From: an uncultured Angelakisella sp.
GTDB taxonomy: Bacteria; Bacillota; Clostridia; Oscillospirales; Ruminococcaceae
Reading direction: 5' to 3'
Assembly: GCA_937914895.1 (NCBI GenBank)
Contig: CALGIL010000284.1
Coordinates: 1 to 9,509 of the forward strand
Length of the DNA: 9,509 nucleotides
A program made the position numbers and the translations under genes. Below are positions 1-5,708 of the stretch, one piece after another. Below the pieces are notes generated by a model, which was given only the letters and a program-made list of their open reading frames with translations, had not been told where the DNA came from and searched no databases. Numbering within the stretch: position 1 is the stretch's first letter; each line of letters begins with the position of its first letter.

Positions 1-933
1 GTGTTTAAGGCCCTGGACGAGCTGGGCATCGCCCACCGGGTGACGGCGCTGTCGGGGTGCTCCATCGGGGCCCTTAACACCCTGCTGTTTGCCGCCGGCG
101 GCCCCGATTTGTGGCAGGAGGCCTGGGCCCAGGTCAGCTACGACAGCTTTTTTCAAAAGGGGGACGCCACCGCCCGCTCACGCCTGGGGGCAATGCTCCG
201 GGACCTGGTGGAGCAGGCCCGGGGCGGCACCCTGGAGGGGTATCTGGCCCGGCCGCCGCTTTTTTCCCAGGCCGGGATGGAGGCGTATATACGCCGCTTC
301 ATCGACCGGGACCGCCTGGCGGCCACCAAGCTGCGGCTGTACTGCAACGCCTATAATCTGGAGCGGGGCGCCCCGGAAAACTTTTGCCTGAACGATTACG
401 GCTATGACGACGTCATCCGTCTGGCCATGGCCTCCTCGGCCCTGCCGGTGGTGTACCGCCCGGTGGCCTTTGGCGGCAGCCACTACTCCGACGGGGGGAT
501 GATGCCCCCCTACCTGGGGGACCGGCCGGAGAACCACGAAAAGGTGCCCGCCGCGGCCATGAAGGACGAGGACTGCGACATTATGATCGTTGTCTACCTC
601 AGCCACAAGGACCGGGTGGACCGGTCGGTGTTCCGGCCGGGCACCCGGGTGCTGGAGCTTTACCCCAGCAGGCCCCTGGAGCGCCGGCCCGGCACCGGCA
701 CCCTGGACCTTGCCCCCGAGGCTCTGGCCGCCAACCAAACCCTGGGCTATCGGGACACCATGGCGGCCATGGCCCCCATCATGGCGGGACGCCTGCGGGG
801 GCGCAGCCTGGACGAGGTGCTGGCCCGCCACGACCGTCAAAACCGGCTGCTGCTGGAGGCGCAAAGCCCCGGCGGCGGGCCGGATACGGCAAAGCCCCCC
901 ATCCGCCCGGCCGGGGCGGGCGTGGGGCAATAA
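1..933 (+). CDS. Patatin-like phospholipase family protein (5' end cut off by window)
   Basis: Predicted serine acyl hydrolase of the patatin/RssA-like family, which cleaves acyl esters of lipids with a Ser-Asp dyad. The nucleophile elbow is GCSIG (Ser at about residue 21 of the visible part), followed by ALN as is usual. The catalytic Asp lies in SDGG (about residue 164), after the family-like ASSALPVVYRPV stretch. The Gly-rich oxyanion loop (GGGxxG), which normally lies just before a segment like VFKALDELGI, is absent. The window therefore starts inside the gene, and the GTG at base 1 is probably an internal Val rather than the start. About 310 residues are visible. The last 30 or so are Pro/Gly/Ala-rich and probably disordered. 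The stop lies 15 bases before the next start, so the two genes are probably cotranscribed. No signal peptide can be judged. The lipid substrate is unknown. Confidence 0.88.
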   Translation: MFKALDELGIAHRVTALSGCSIGALNTLLFAAGGPDLWQEAWAQVSYDSFFQKGDATARSRLGAMLRDLVEQARGGTLEGYLARPPLFSQAGMEAYIRRFIDRDRLAATKLRLYCNAYNLERGAPENFCLNDYGYDDVIRLAMASSALPVVYRPVAFGGSHYSDGGMMPPYLGDRPENHEKVPAAAMKDEDCDIMIVVYLSHKDRVDRSVFRPGTRVLELYPSRPLERRPGTGTLDLAPEALAANQTLGYRDTMAAMAPIMAGRLRGRSLDEVLARHDRQNRLLLEAQSPGGGPDTAKPPIRPAGAGVGQ

Positions 934-948
934 AAGGAGGATTTGTGT

Positions 949-1461
949 ATGCAGCCCTGGAAAGAACTGACCCCGGCGGAGTTTTCCGCCCACAGCTTTA
1001 CCCTGTACGACAAGGACTGGGCCCTGCTGACGGTGGAGGCGGCGGACCGCGTCAACGCCATGACCATCAGCTGGGGCGGCCTTGGCACCCTGTGGAGCAG
1101 CCCCATGGCCACCGTGTATGTCCGGCAGAACCGGTACACCTACGGGCTGATGGAGGAGGCGGACACCTTCTCCCTGTCCTTTTTGCCCGGGCAGTACCGC
1201 GACAAGCTGCAGTACCTGGGCACCGTGTCGGGCCGGGACGAGGATAAGATCGCCGGGTCCGGCCTCACCCTGGTCCATGAGGGGGGCGCCCCCGCCTTTG
1301 CCGAGGCGGGCCTTGTGCTGGTGTGCAAAAAGCTGTACGCCCAGCTGATGGAGCCGGGCTGCTTTACGGACGACAGCATCATGGGCCGCCATTACGGCAA
1401 GGACCCGTCCCTGCACAAGATTTATATGGGCCGGGTGGAACGGATTTTTTCGGACCAATAA
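949..1461 (+). CDS. Flavin reductase family protein (FMN-binding split barrel)
   Basis: A 170-residue protein resembling the flavin reductase-like FMN-binding proteins of anaerobic Firmicutes. These use a split-barrel fold to bind FMN and reduce flavin or act as small flavoproteins. Family-like stretches are the N-terminal NAMTISWGGLGTLW segment, the RYTYGLMEEADTFSLSF segment, SGRDEDKIAGSGL and, near the C-terminus, HKIYMGRVERI. The ATG at 949 is preferred because AAAGGAGG (933-940) lies 8 bases upstream. A TTG six bases earlier in frame is too close to that site. The gene follows the patatin gene by 15 bases and has no promoter of its own that I can see. It is cytosolic, with no signal peptide or membrane segment. 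The in vivo substrate cannot be told from sequence. Confidence 0.9.
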   Translation: MQPWKELTPAEFSAHSFTLYDKDWALLTVEAADRVNAMTISWGGLGTLWSSPMATVYVRQNRYTYGLMEEADTFSLSFLPGQYRDKLQYLGTVSGRDEDKIAGSGLTLVHEGGAPAFAEAGLVLVCKKLYAQLMEPGCFTDDSIMGRHYGKDPSLHKIYMGRVERIFSDQ

Positions 1462-1474
1462 AATCCGGACACGC

Positions 1475-1508
1475 AAAAAAGCGCCCCTTCGTGTCAAAGA
1501 AGGAGCGC
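1475..1508 (-). terminator. Intrinsic terminator of the DUF6514-like gene
   Basis: Read on the minus strand, GCGCTCCTTC (1499-1508) pairs with GAAGGGGCGC (1481-1490) over an 8-base loop. All ten positions pair, with one G-U wobble, and TTTTTT (1475-1480) follows. It lies 27 bases past the stop codon at 1536. On the plus strand the wobble becomes a C-A mismatch and no T run follows, so it should work mainly for the minus-strand gene. It separates this gene from the converging flavin reductase gene. Confidence 0.85.
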
Positions 1509-1535
1509 CGTATCACAGGGATGGGGCGGGGCCGG

Positions 1536-1820
1536 CTAGGCCAGACCGTCGGACAGGACGTCCGCGATATGTACGGGCATCACCCCGGCGGCGGCCAGCC
1601 GCTCCATCAGCAGAAGCGCCGCCTCCGGGTCCCCCTGGGGCAGGTCCGCCTCGGCCAGCTGGTAGGGGTGGGCGTCCAGGTCGGTGCCCTCTACAAAACA
1701 GCGGACCGCGTACCCCTCGCCGCCGGTCCCCTCCACCAGCTTATAGACCAGGGGGAAGCGGCGGCCGTCCTCGGAGACCACATCCCGTCTCAGTGAAAAA
1801 ATCTCGCGCTTCGTCTCCAC
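1536..1820 (-). CDS. Small conserved protein, probably DUF6514 family
   Basis: A 94-residue acidic soluble protein with no membrane segment, no Cys pair and one Cys in all. The layout resembles clostridial DUF6514 proteins from memory: an N-terminal 'EDGRRFPLVYKLVE' strand, a middle strand (GYAVRCFVEG), a helix rich in Glu/Ala (EAALLLMERLAAAGV) and a C-terminal 'MPVHIADVLSDGL' that matches the usual 'TPV..L.DV..D' ending. No function is known for the family. The start is GTG at 1818-1820; AAAGGA (1831-1836 on the plus map) lies 10 bases upstream, and no ATG lies in frame nearby. The gene stands alone with its own terminator and converges on the flavin reductase gene. The gene itself is well supported; the family name is tentative. 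Confidence 0.72.
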   Translation of the reverse strand: METKREIFSLRRDVVSEDGRRFPLVYKLVEGTGGEGYAVRCFVEGTDLDAHPYQLAEADLPQGDPEAALLLMERLAAAGVMPVHIADVLSDGLA

Positions 1821-1889
1821 AAAAACACCATCCTTTATGTCCTTCGGCCGCCAGGTGCCGGTGCGGCGCCGAGGTTTGTTTATGAATAA

Positions 1890-1915
1890 AGTATAAACCA
1901 GAACCCCCCTTGCAA
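1890..1915 (-). promoter_or_regulatory. Possible promoter of the DUF6514-like gene
   Basis: On the minus strand, TTGCAA (1910-1915) is followed 14 bases later by TATACT (1890-1895). The -10 box is good (5 of 6), but the spacer is short, so the -35 box may not be the real one. The site sits about 70 bases before the GTG start, in a locally AT-rich patch of otherwise GC-rich DNA. Confidence 0.35.
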
Positions 1916-1974
1916 GCTAGTGAAAGGTTTTGGCAATTTCGGTGGGAAAAGAAGCCAGCGCCCCAAAAGACAGC

Positions 1975-1998
1975 AAAAAGCCCCCCGCGCGGGGGGCC
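1975..1998 (-). terminator. Intrinsic terminator of the Pro/Gln-rich mini-gene
   Basis: A perfect 18-base palindrome, GCCCCCCGCGCGGGGGGC (1980-1997), is followed on the minus strand by TTTTTGC (T run at 1975-1979). It begins 16 bases past the stop codon of the 49-residue reading frame at 2014-2163, as expected for a real short transcript ending there. No T run is present on the plus side. Confidence 0.8.
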
Positions 1999-2013
1999 GG
2001 TACGCCCCTTGGG

Positions 2014-2163
2014 TCACGAATAAATGGGCGGAACGGGCAGGTCTTTGATTTGGGCGTCCCGGCCCGGCGTGGGCGCGGCGGGCTGCCGGGGGGGATTGGG
2101 CTGCGGCTGGGGCTGGGGACTGGGCTGTGGCTGGGTCTGCGGATTTTTATTGGGGTCCTGCAT
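2014..2163 (-). CDS. Pro/Gln-rich 49-residue protein of unknown function
   Basis: Unrecognised small gene. It begins MQDPNKNPQT, continues with a Gln-Pro run (residues 9-24, mostly QP repeats), a Pro/Ala/Arg stretch (24-36) and a less repetitive tail, DAQIKDLPVPPIYS. The protein should be disordered, with no membrane segment or Cys. It is supported as a gene by a textbook ribosome site, AGGGAGGT (2171-2178), placed 7 bases before ATG, and by a strong terminator just past the TGA. A low-complexity peptide could arise by chance from CAG/CCC-rich GC-rich DNA, but both flanking signals in the right place argue against that. A sigma-G-like -10 box lies about 45 bases upstream, so a spore-stage role is possible but unproven. 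It is divergent from the ferredoxin gene. Confidence 0.6.
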   Translation of the reverse strand: MQDPNKNPQTQPQPSPQPQPQPNPPRQPAAPTPGRDAQIKDLPVPPIYS

Positions 2164-2178
2164 TGCTTTTACCTCCCT

Positions 2179-2205
2179 GTGCGGACCGCCGGCCGGGGGC
2201 CCGCG
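2179..2205 (-). promoter_or_regulatory. GC-rich leader hairpin upstream of the mini-gene ribosome site
   Basis: On the minus strand, GCGGGCC pairs with GGTCCGC (7 pairs including a G-U) over a GC-rich loop. The hairpin ends right before the AGGGAGGT ribosome site. It could be a transcript-stabilising 5' hairpin or could modulate translation. It may also simply reflect GC-rich composition. Confidence 0.3.
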
Positions 2206-2209
2206 TCCT

Positions 2210-2238
2210 TAGTATGCGCCGGCAGGGGGCCGAAATCA
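2210..2238 (-). promoter_or_regulatory. Possible sigma-G-like promoter of the mini-gene
   Basis: On the minus strand CATACTA (2210-2216) matches the B. subtilis sigma-G -10 consensus (CATWHTA) at every position. TGATTT (2233-2238) lies 16 bases upstream and only partly resembles the -35 element (TGAATA-like, spacer usually 17-18). As a vegetative promoter it is poorer, with no TTGACA-like box at 17 bases. The start codon is about 47 bases downstream, which leaves a normal leader. Confidence 0.3.
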
Positions 2239-2288
2239 CAGGCGGACCCCGGCTTTTATCCATGGTATGATTTCCCAAAATCGGGCCA

Positions 2289-2303
2289 GACTATGATATA
2301 GTC
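2289..2303 (+). promoter_or_regulatory. Ferredoxin promoter region with dyad GACTAT-GAT-ATAGTC
   Basis: A 15-base inverted repeat (6-base arms, 3-base centre) contains TATGAT (2292-2297), a plausible -10 box about 29 bases before the ferredoxin ATG. No good -35 box lies at 16-18 bases. A second TATGAT with an extended-10 TG (TGGTATGAT, 2263-2271) lies 26 bases upstream and is an alternative. The dyad over the -10 box could be an operator. Confidence 0.35.
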
Positions 2304-2325
2304 CAAGGAAAGGAGCCAAACAAGG

Positions 2326-2517
2326 ATGAAAGCAGAAGTGGACCAGGAGGGCTGCATCAGCTGCGGGCTTTGCACCACCATCTGTCCGGAGGTGTTCCGG
2401 ATGAACGACGACGACAAGGCCGAGGCGTATCAAAACCCGGTGCCGGCCGCAGCCGAGGCGTCTGCGGCCGAGGCGGCGGAAAGCTGCCCGGTGTCGGTCA
2501 TCGACGTGTCCGGCTGA
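2326..2517 (+). CDS. Monocluster 4Fe-4S ferredoxin
   Basis: A 63-residue acidic, soluble electron carrier that should hold one [4Fe-4S] cluster. Ligands are Cys10, Cys13 and Cys16 (in CISCGLC) and Cys54 in the C-terminal ESCPVSVI. This matches the spacing of Thermotoga/Desulfovibrio-type single-cluster ferredoxins rather than the two-cluster clostridial form. Cys20 (ICPEVF) is the residue that in some relatives forms a disulfide with a mid-chain Cys; here no second Cys exists between residues 21 and 53, so Cys20 is unpaired. The middle is an Ala/Glu-rich helix (residues 40-52). The ribosome site AAGGAG (2310-2315) lies 10 bases before ATG. The gene is alone between its promoter region and a strong terminator, so its redox partner cannot be inferred from neighbours. 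Confidence 0.93.
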   Translation: MKAEVDQEGCISCGLCTTICPEVFRMNDDDKAEAYQNPVPAAAEASAAEAAESCPVSVIDVSG

Positions 2518-2538
2518 GGAAAATGGGGGAACCCCTGG

Positions 2539-2568
2539 GGGGCGGGCAAGGCGTTGCCCGCCCCTTTT
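2539..2568 (+). terminator. Intrinsic terminator of the ferredoxin gene
   Basis: GGGGCGGGCAA (2539-2549) pairs perfectly with TTGCCCGCCCC (2554-2564) over the loop GGCG (2550-2553), and TTTT follows (2565-2568). The 11-bp GC-rich stem lies about 20 bases past the ferredoxin stop and isolates it from the ABC importer operon. Confidence 0.88.
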
Positions 2569-2651
2569 GCGTCCCCTTGGGCACGGGGGCAGGGCATGTT
2601 TCACGCCGCGGCGCGCAAACCGGCGGGGGCTTTCGTACAGTCATACAAAAT

Positions 2652-2667
2652 GCGGGAATTTTCCCGC
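2652..2667. promoter_or_regulatory. Palindrome upstream of the ABC importer promoter (candidate operator)
   Basis: GCGGGAATTTTCCCGC: 7-base perfect arms around TT, ending 8 bases before the -35 box of the binding-protein promoter. The position suits an activator or repressor site. As RNA it could form a hairpin with only a 2-base loop and has no proper T run, so a DNA-level site is the better reading. The cognate regulator is unknown. Confidence 0.45.
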
Positions 2668-2675
2668 GCAAAGCC

Positions 2676-2704
2676 TTGACAAGCGCCCCCGGGCAATCTA
2701 AACT
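2676..2704 (+). promoter_or_regulatory. Vegetative promoter of the amino acid ABC importer operon
   Basis: Consensus -35 TTGACA (2676-2681), a 17-base spacer and -10 TAAACT (2699-2704, 4 of 6). Transcription would start near 2711, giving a leader of about 53 bases. The leader holds a short hairpin, GGCAC-GGAT-GTGCC (2729-2742), just before the ribosome site. This is the clearest sigma-A-type promoter on the plus strand of the window. Confidence 0.7.
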
Positions 2705-2763
2705 TGTACCAGCATAAAGCGACAAAATGGCACGGATGTGCCCCTTTAAGAGGAGGAAACAGG

Positions 2764-3618
2764 ATGAAAAAGCGTGTTTTTGCCCTGGCACTTGCCATGG
2801 TTTTGGTGCTGGCGGGATGCGGCAGTAACGGCGGCGACAGTCAAAGTCCGGCCCCCGGCGGTTCGCAGTCCGGCGCGGCGCCCGAAAAAACCACCTTTGT
2901 GGTGGGGATGGAATGCAACTACGCCCCCTTCAACTGGACCCAGGTGGAGGCGGGGGAGACCGCGGTGTCCCTGGGCGGCGCGGGCTATGCCGACGGCTAC
3001 GACGTGGTGATGGCCCAGACCATTGCCAAGGCCCTGGGCCTGACCCTGGAGATTAAAAAGATTGAGTGGACCGGCCTGGAGCCCGCCCTTTCCTCGGGGG
3101 AGATCGACGCCATCATCGCCGGCATGACCGATATTCCGGAGCGCCGGGAGGGGGCCGACTTTACAAAGCCCTACTACGAATCCGAAATGGTCTGCATTGT
3201 CCGGGCCGGCGACCCCCTGGCCGCGGCCGCGTCCCTGGAGGACTTTACCGGCAAAAAGGTGCTGGGCCAGCTGAACACCACCTATGACGAGGTCATCGAC
3301 CAAATCCCCGAAGTCCAGCACCTGACCCCCATGCAGAGCTACCCCCTGATGGTGGTGGCCCTGCAGCAAAAGGAGGCCGACGCCCTGACCGCCGAGCTTC
3401 CGGTGGCGGAGGGCATGGTGGCCTCCAACCCCGACCTTGCCATTGTCCGCTTTGCCGAGGGCAAGGGCTTTCAGGCGGACACCACCGTCTCGGTGGCGGT
3501 GCGCAAGGGCAACACCGACCTTTTGGAGAAGATCCAGGGCGTCCTGGATACCATTGACGCGGACACCCGCAACCAGTGGATGCGCGACGCGGTGGAGCGC
3601 CAGCCCGCCAACGACTAA
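2764..3618 (+). CDS. Amino acid ABC transporter substrate-binding lipoprotein
   Basis: A 284-residue extracellular solute-binding protein of family 3 (GlnH/HisJ-like), which captures a polar amino acid and delivers it to the permease. The N-terminus is a lipoprotein signal: KKR, a hydrophobic stretch and lipobox LAGC, so Cys19 would be lipidated and the protein anchored outside the membrane. A Ser/Gly/Pro/Gln linker (20-42) precedes the domain. Family features are FVVGMECNYAPFNW, GYDVVMAQTIAKALG, the GEIDAIIAGMTDIPERREGADFTKPYY segment (Arg-containing ligand loop) and a second lobe from about residue 155. ATG at 2764 is chosen because AGGAGG (2751-2756) lies 7 bases before it and the signal peptide starts there; a TTG at 2704 lies in the promoter. 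The exact amino acid is not predictable. Confidence 0.93.
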   Translation: MKKRVFALALAMVLVLAGCGSNGGDSQSPAPGGSQSGAAPEKTTFVVGMECNYAPFNWTQVEAGETAVSLGGAGYADGYDVVMAQTIAKALGLTLEIKKIEWTGLEPALSSGEIDAIIAGMTDIPERREGADFTKPYYESEMVCIVRAGDPLAAAASLEDFTGKKVLGQLNTTYDEVIDQIPEVQHLTPMQSYPLMVVALQQKEADALTAELPVAEGMVASNPDLAIVRFAEGKGFQADTTVSVAVRKGNTDLLEKIQGVLDTIDADTRNQWMRDAVERQPAND

Positions 3619-3636
3619 ACAGACAAGCCCCCCAAA

Positions 3637-3667
3637 GGGCGGCCTTTTACCGGGCCGCCCGGCTTTT
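3637..3667 (+). terminator. Hairpin between binding-protein and permease genes (leaky terminator or 3' stabiliser)
   Basis: GGGCGGCC (3637-3644) pairs perfectly with GGCCGCCC (3653-3660) over an 8-base loop, and GGCTTTT follows. AAGCC before it can also pair with GGCTT. It lies 19 bases after the binding-protein stop and 33 before the permease start. In ABC importer operons such hairpins commonly let the binding protein be made in excess over the membrane parts. Confidence 0.65.
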
Positions 3668-3699
3668 ATCAGCAACACAAACAGACGGGAGAGTGCGTC

Positions 3700-4446
3700 A
3701 TGGAACTGTTTTCCGCCGCATGGAACATTGCGGTGCGGTATTGGCCGTTGTTTTGGTACGGAATCAAGATCACCCTGCTCATCTCGCTGACCGGCACGGT
3801 CATCGGCCTGGGCGTCGGGCTGCTGGTGGGATGTGTCCGGGCCGTCACGGTGGAGCCCCGGGACGCCCTGTGGGTCAAGATTCTTAAGCGGGTGGTGCGG
3901 CTGGTTACCAGCATTTACATCGAGGTCTTCCGCGGCACCCCCATGATCGTCCAGGCGGTGTTCCTCTACTATCTCCTCAAGCCCGTCTTCAACTGGACCA
4001 CCACGGTGGCCGGCATCTTCATCATTTCGGTCAACACCGGCGCCTATATGGCGGAGATTATCCGCGCGGGCATCCAGTCGGTGGACAGGGGCCAAAGCGA
4101 GGCCGCCCGGAGCATCGGCATGACCGCCATGCAGACCATGTTTGTGGTGGTGCTGCCCCAGGCCGTCAAAAATTCCTTTCCCGCCATCGGCAACGAATTT
4201 GTGGTCAACATCAAGGATTCCTCGGTGCTCAACGCCATTTCGGTCACCGACCTTTACTTTCAGTCCATGTCGGTGGCGGGCAGCATCTACCAGTACACCA
4301 ACACCATGGTGGTCACGGCGGTGTGCTATCTGGTGCTCACTTTGACCACCACCCGGATCCTGTATTTTATCGAGCGCCGCATGGGCCGGCCCAAGTCCAG
4401 CTATCCCGCCTCCCAGACCGTGCCCCGGGCGGGCAATGTGATGTGA
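3700..4446 (+). CDS. Amino acid ABC transporter permease (HisM/GlnP-like)
   Basis: A 248-residue inner-membrane subunit that forms the translocation path of the polar amino acid importer. Hydrophobic spans are clear at about 20-45 ([20 protein letters not shown]), 80-92, 100-115, 145-155 and near the end ([15 protein letters not shown]). Typical family stretches are [13 protein letters not shown], which precedes a membrane helix, and the EAA loop that docks on the ATPase: EAARSIG at residues 134-140 followed by LPQA at 152-155. The start is the ATG at 3700 with a modest site, GGGAG, about 8 bases upstream. It follows the binding-protein gene with an intercistronic hairpin and precedes the ATPase gene by 13 bases. 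Only one permease gene is present, so it probably works as a homodimer. Confidence 0.95.
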   Translation: MELFSAAWNIAVRYWPLFWYGIKITLLISLTGTVIGLGVGLLVGCVRAVTVEPRDALWVKILKRVVRLVTSIYIEVFRGTPMIVQAVFLYYLLKPVFNWTTTVAGIFIISVNTGAYMAEIIRAGIQSVDRGQSEAARSIGMTAMQTMFVVVLPQAVKNSFPAIGNEFVVNIKDSSVLNAISVTDLYFQSMSVAGSIYQYTNTMVVTAVCYLVLTLTTTRILYFIERRMGRPKSSYPASQTVPRAGNVM

Positions 4447-4459
4447 GGGGGTGGACACC

Positions 4460-5200
4460 ATGAGTGAAAAAATTATTGAAATCCGCAGCCTGCGCAAAAG
4501 CTTCGATAAGCTGGAGGTGCTCCACGACGTCCATTTTGACGTCTCCGCCGGCGAGGTCATCTGCCTCATCGGGGCGTCCGGATCGGGCAAGTCCACTCTG
4601 CTGCGGTGCGTCAACCTGCTGGAGGTGCCCGACAGCGGGCAGATTCTTTACCACGGCAGCGACATCACCAAGGGGGAGATCGACGTCAACCGCCACCGCG
4701 CCCGGGTGGGCATGGTCTTCCAAAGCTTTAACCTGTTTGACAACATGACGGTGCTGCGCAACTGCACCGTGGGCCAGACCATGGTGCTGAAAAAGTCCGC
4801 CGCCGAGGCCGGGGAGCGGGCCATGCACTTTTTGGAAAAGGTGGGCATGGCGGACTTTGCCGACGCCCCCTCCTCCCGGCTTTCCGGCGGGCAGAAGCAG
4901 CGGGTGGCCATTGCCCGGGCCCTGTGCATGGACCCCGAGGTCCTGCTGTTTGACGAGCCCACCTCCGCCCTGGACCCCGAAATGGTGGGGGATGTGCTGG
5001 AGGTGATGCGGGACCTGGCCCGGGAGGGGATGACCATGATCGTGGTCACCCACGAGATGGGCTTTGCCCGGGAGGTGGCCTCCCGGGTGGTGTTTATGGA
5101 CCAGGGGGTCATTGTGGAGGAAGGGCCCCCCGCCCAGTTTTTTAAAAACCCCCAGCATGCCCGCACCCGGGAATTTTTGTCCCGGTACATCGAACGGTAA
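4460..5200 (+). CDS. Amino acid ABC transporter ATP-binding protein (GlnQ/HisP-like)
   Basis: A 246-residue ATPase that powers the importer on the cytoplasmic face. All motifs are intact: Walker [10 protein letters not shown] (38-46), Q-loop FQSFNLF (Gln88), ABC signature LSGGQKQR (141-148), Walker B LLFDE (162-166) followed by PTSALD, and the switch His198 in VTHEMGFA. The last two and the [10 protein letters not shown] stretch are typical of polar amino acid importers. ATG at 4460 is preferred over GTG at 4451, because the AGGGGGTGG ribosome site would overlap the GTG. The start lies 13 bases after the permease stop. The gene ends the operon, with a strong terminator 12 bases later. Confidence 0.96.
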   Translation: MSEKIIEIRSLRKSFDKLEVLHDVHFDVSAGEVICLIGASGSGKSTLLRCVNLLEVPDSGQILYHGSDITKGEIDVNRHRARVGMVFQSFNLFDNMTVLRNCTVGQTMVLKKSAAEAGERAMHFLEKVGMADFADAPSSRLSGGQKQRVAIARALCMDPEVLLFDEPTSALDPEMVGDVLEVMRDLAREGMTMIVVTHEMGFAREVASRVVFMDQGVIVEEGPPAQFFKNPQHARTREFLSRYIER

Positions 5201-5212
5201 TGTGTCCATCAT

Positions 5213-5240
5213 AAAAGGGGTCCCCGCGGGGACCCTTTTT
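5213..5240. terminator. Bidirectional intrinsic terminator after the ABC importer operon
   Basis: GGGTCCCC (5218-5225), centre GC, GGGGACCC (5228-5235), then TTTTT (5236-5240). The left side carries AAAAG (5213-5217), so the minus-strand transcript also ends in CTTTT. The structure can serve both the importer operon (+) and the converging XRE gene (-). Confidence 0.88.
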
Positions 5241-5251
5241 GCGTGCGGCAA

Positions 5252-5273
5252 CCCCCGCGCCCTTACGCGGGGG
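5252..5273 (-). terminator. GC-rich hairpin just past the XRE gene stop
   Basis: CCCCCGCG (5252-5259) pairs with CGCGGGGG (5266-5273) over a 6-base loop. On the minus strand it starts right after the XRE gene's TGA (5275-5277), but is followed only by TTG, not a T run. It may act with the adjacent bidirectional terminator or protect the 3' end. Confidence 0.4.
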
Positions 5274-5274
5274 G

Positions 5275-5676
5275 TCAGTGCTGGTCTTCCTTGCCGCCCA
5301 GGGCATTCATGGCAAGGCAGGCAAGCCCGATGCCAAGGAACACAAAGCGGGAATTGCTGTCGGCCTCCCCCAGAATGGACAGCACGGTGACAGCCACCCC
5401 CATGGCAAGGGCCACGGCCTTTAAAATCAGCCCGACAATTTCCCCCCGCTCCGTCTGGGGCTCCTGGCTGTCCTTTGCGTCCAGCAGCTCCCCCACGGAT
5501 AGGTCCAGGGCCTGGGCCAGGGTGGACAGGGAGCCCACGTCCGGGCAGGACAGCCCTCGCTCCCACTTGGACACCGCCTTGTCCGTCACGTTCATTTTTG
5601 CCGCCAGCTCCGCCTGGGTCATTCCTTTTTCTTTGCGCCGCCCGGCAATGATCTCACCCATGGTTTTAGTCTTCAT
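5275..5676 (-). CDS. XRE-family transcriptional regulator with C-terminal membrane helices
   Basis: A 133-residue protein. Residues 5-65 form a Cro/CI-type helix-turn-helix domain: MGEIIAGRRKEKGMTQAELAAK, then VTDKAVSKWERG as the recognition-helix region and LSCPDVGSLSTLAQALDLSVGELL. A short charged linker leads to two hydrophobic segments, about 80-102 (IVGLILKAVALAMGVAVTVL) and 109-126 (RFVFLGIGLACLAMNALG), so the regulator is probably tethered to the membrane with its DNA-binding domain inside the cell. The type is common in Firmicutes and usually has unknown targets. ATG at 5674-5676 has a GGAAAGG site about 14 bases upstream, rather far. It has its own promoter (5709-5737) and sits 116 bases downstream of the APC permease stop on the same strand. 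Confidence 0.88.
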   Translation of the reverse strand: MKTKTMGEIIAGRRKEKGMTQAELAAKMNVTDKAVSKWERGLSCPDVGSLSTLAQALDLSVGELLDAKDSQEPQTERGEIVGLILKAVALAMGVAVTVLSILGEADSNSRFVFLGIGLACLAMNALGGKEDQH

Positions 5677-5708
5677 ACCGCGGACCGCCTTTCCCCTGTG
5701 ATGGCCTT

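Noticed and set aside
1..3. GTG at base 1 as the true start of the patatin gene
   Set aside because: The family's Gly-rich oxyanion loop should lie just upstream of this point, so the gene almost certainly begins before the window.
1441..1467. Hairpin CGGATTTT/AAAATCCG at the end of the flavin reductase gene as its terminator
   Set aside because: The stem is AT-rich at its inner end, has an 11-base loop, overlaps the stop codon and is not followed by a T run on the plus strand. It may add little. No better plus-strand terminator was found.
178..1497. 439-codon open frame on the minus strand
   Set aside because: It is antisense to the patatin and flavin reductase genes, has a composition typical of a shadow frame and shows no recognisable domain.
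1930..2301. Plus-strand frame of 123 codons opposite the mini-gene
   Set aside because: It crosses a minus-strand terminator, lacks a ribosome site and is Gly/Arg-rich. The minus-strand mini-gene in the same DNA has both RBS and terminator.
2746..4614. 622-codon open frame on the minus strand
   Set aside because: It lies wholly antisense to the binding-protein and permease genes, which have clear motifs and ribosome sites. Its product is an unnatural Gly/His/Ala/Arg-rich sequence, the usual shadow of GC-rich codons.
4367..5566. 399-codon open frame on the minus strand
   Set aside because: It overlaps the ABC ATPase gene in antisense and crosses two terminators and most of the XRE gene, with low-complexity His/Gly-rich composition.
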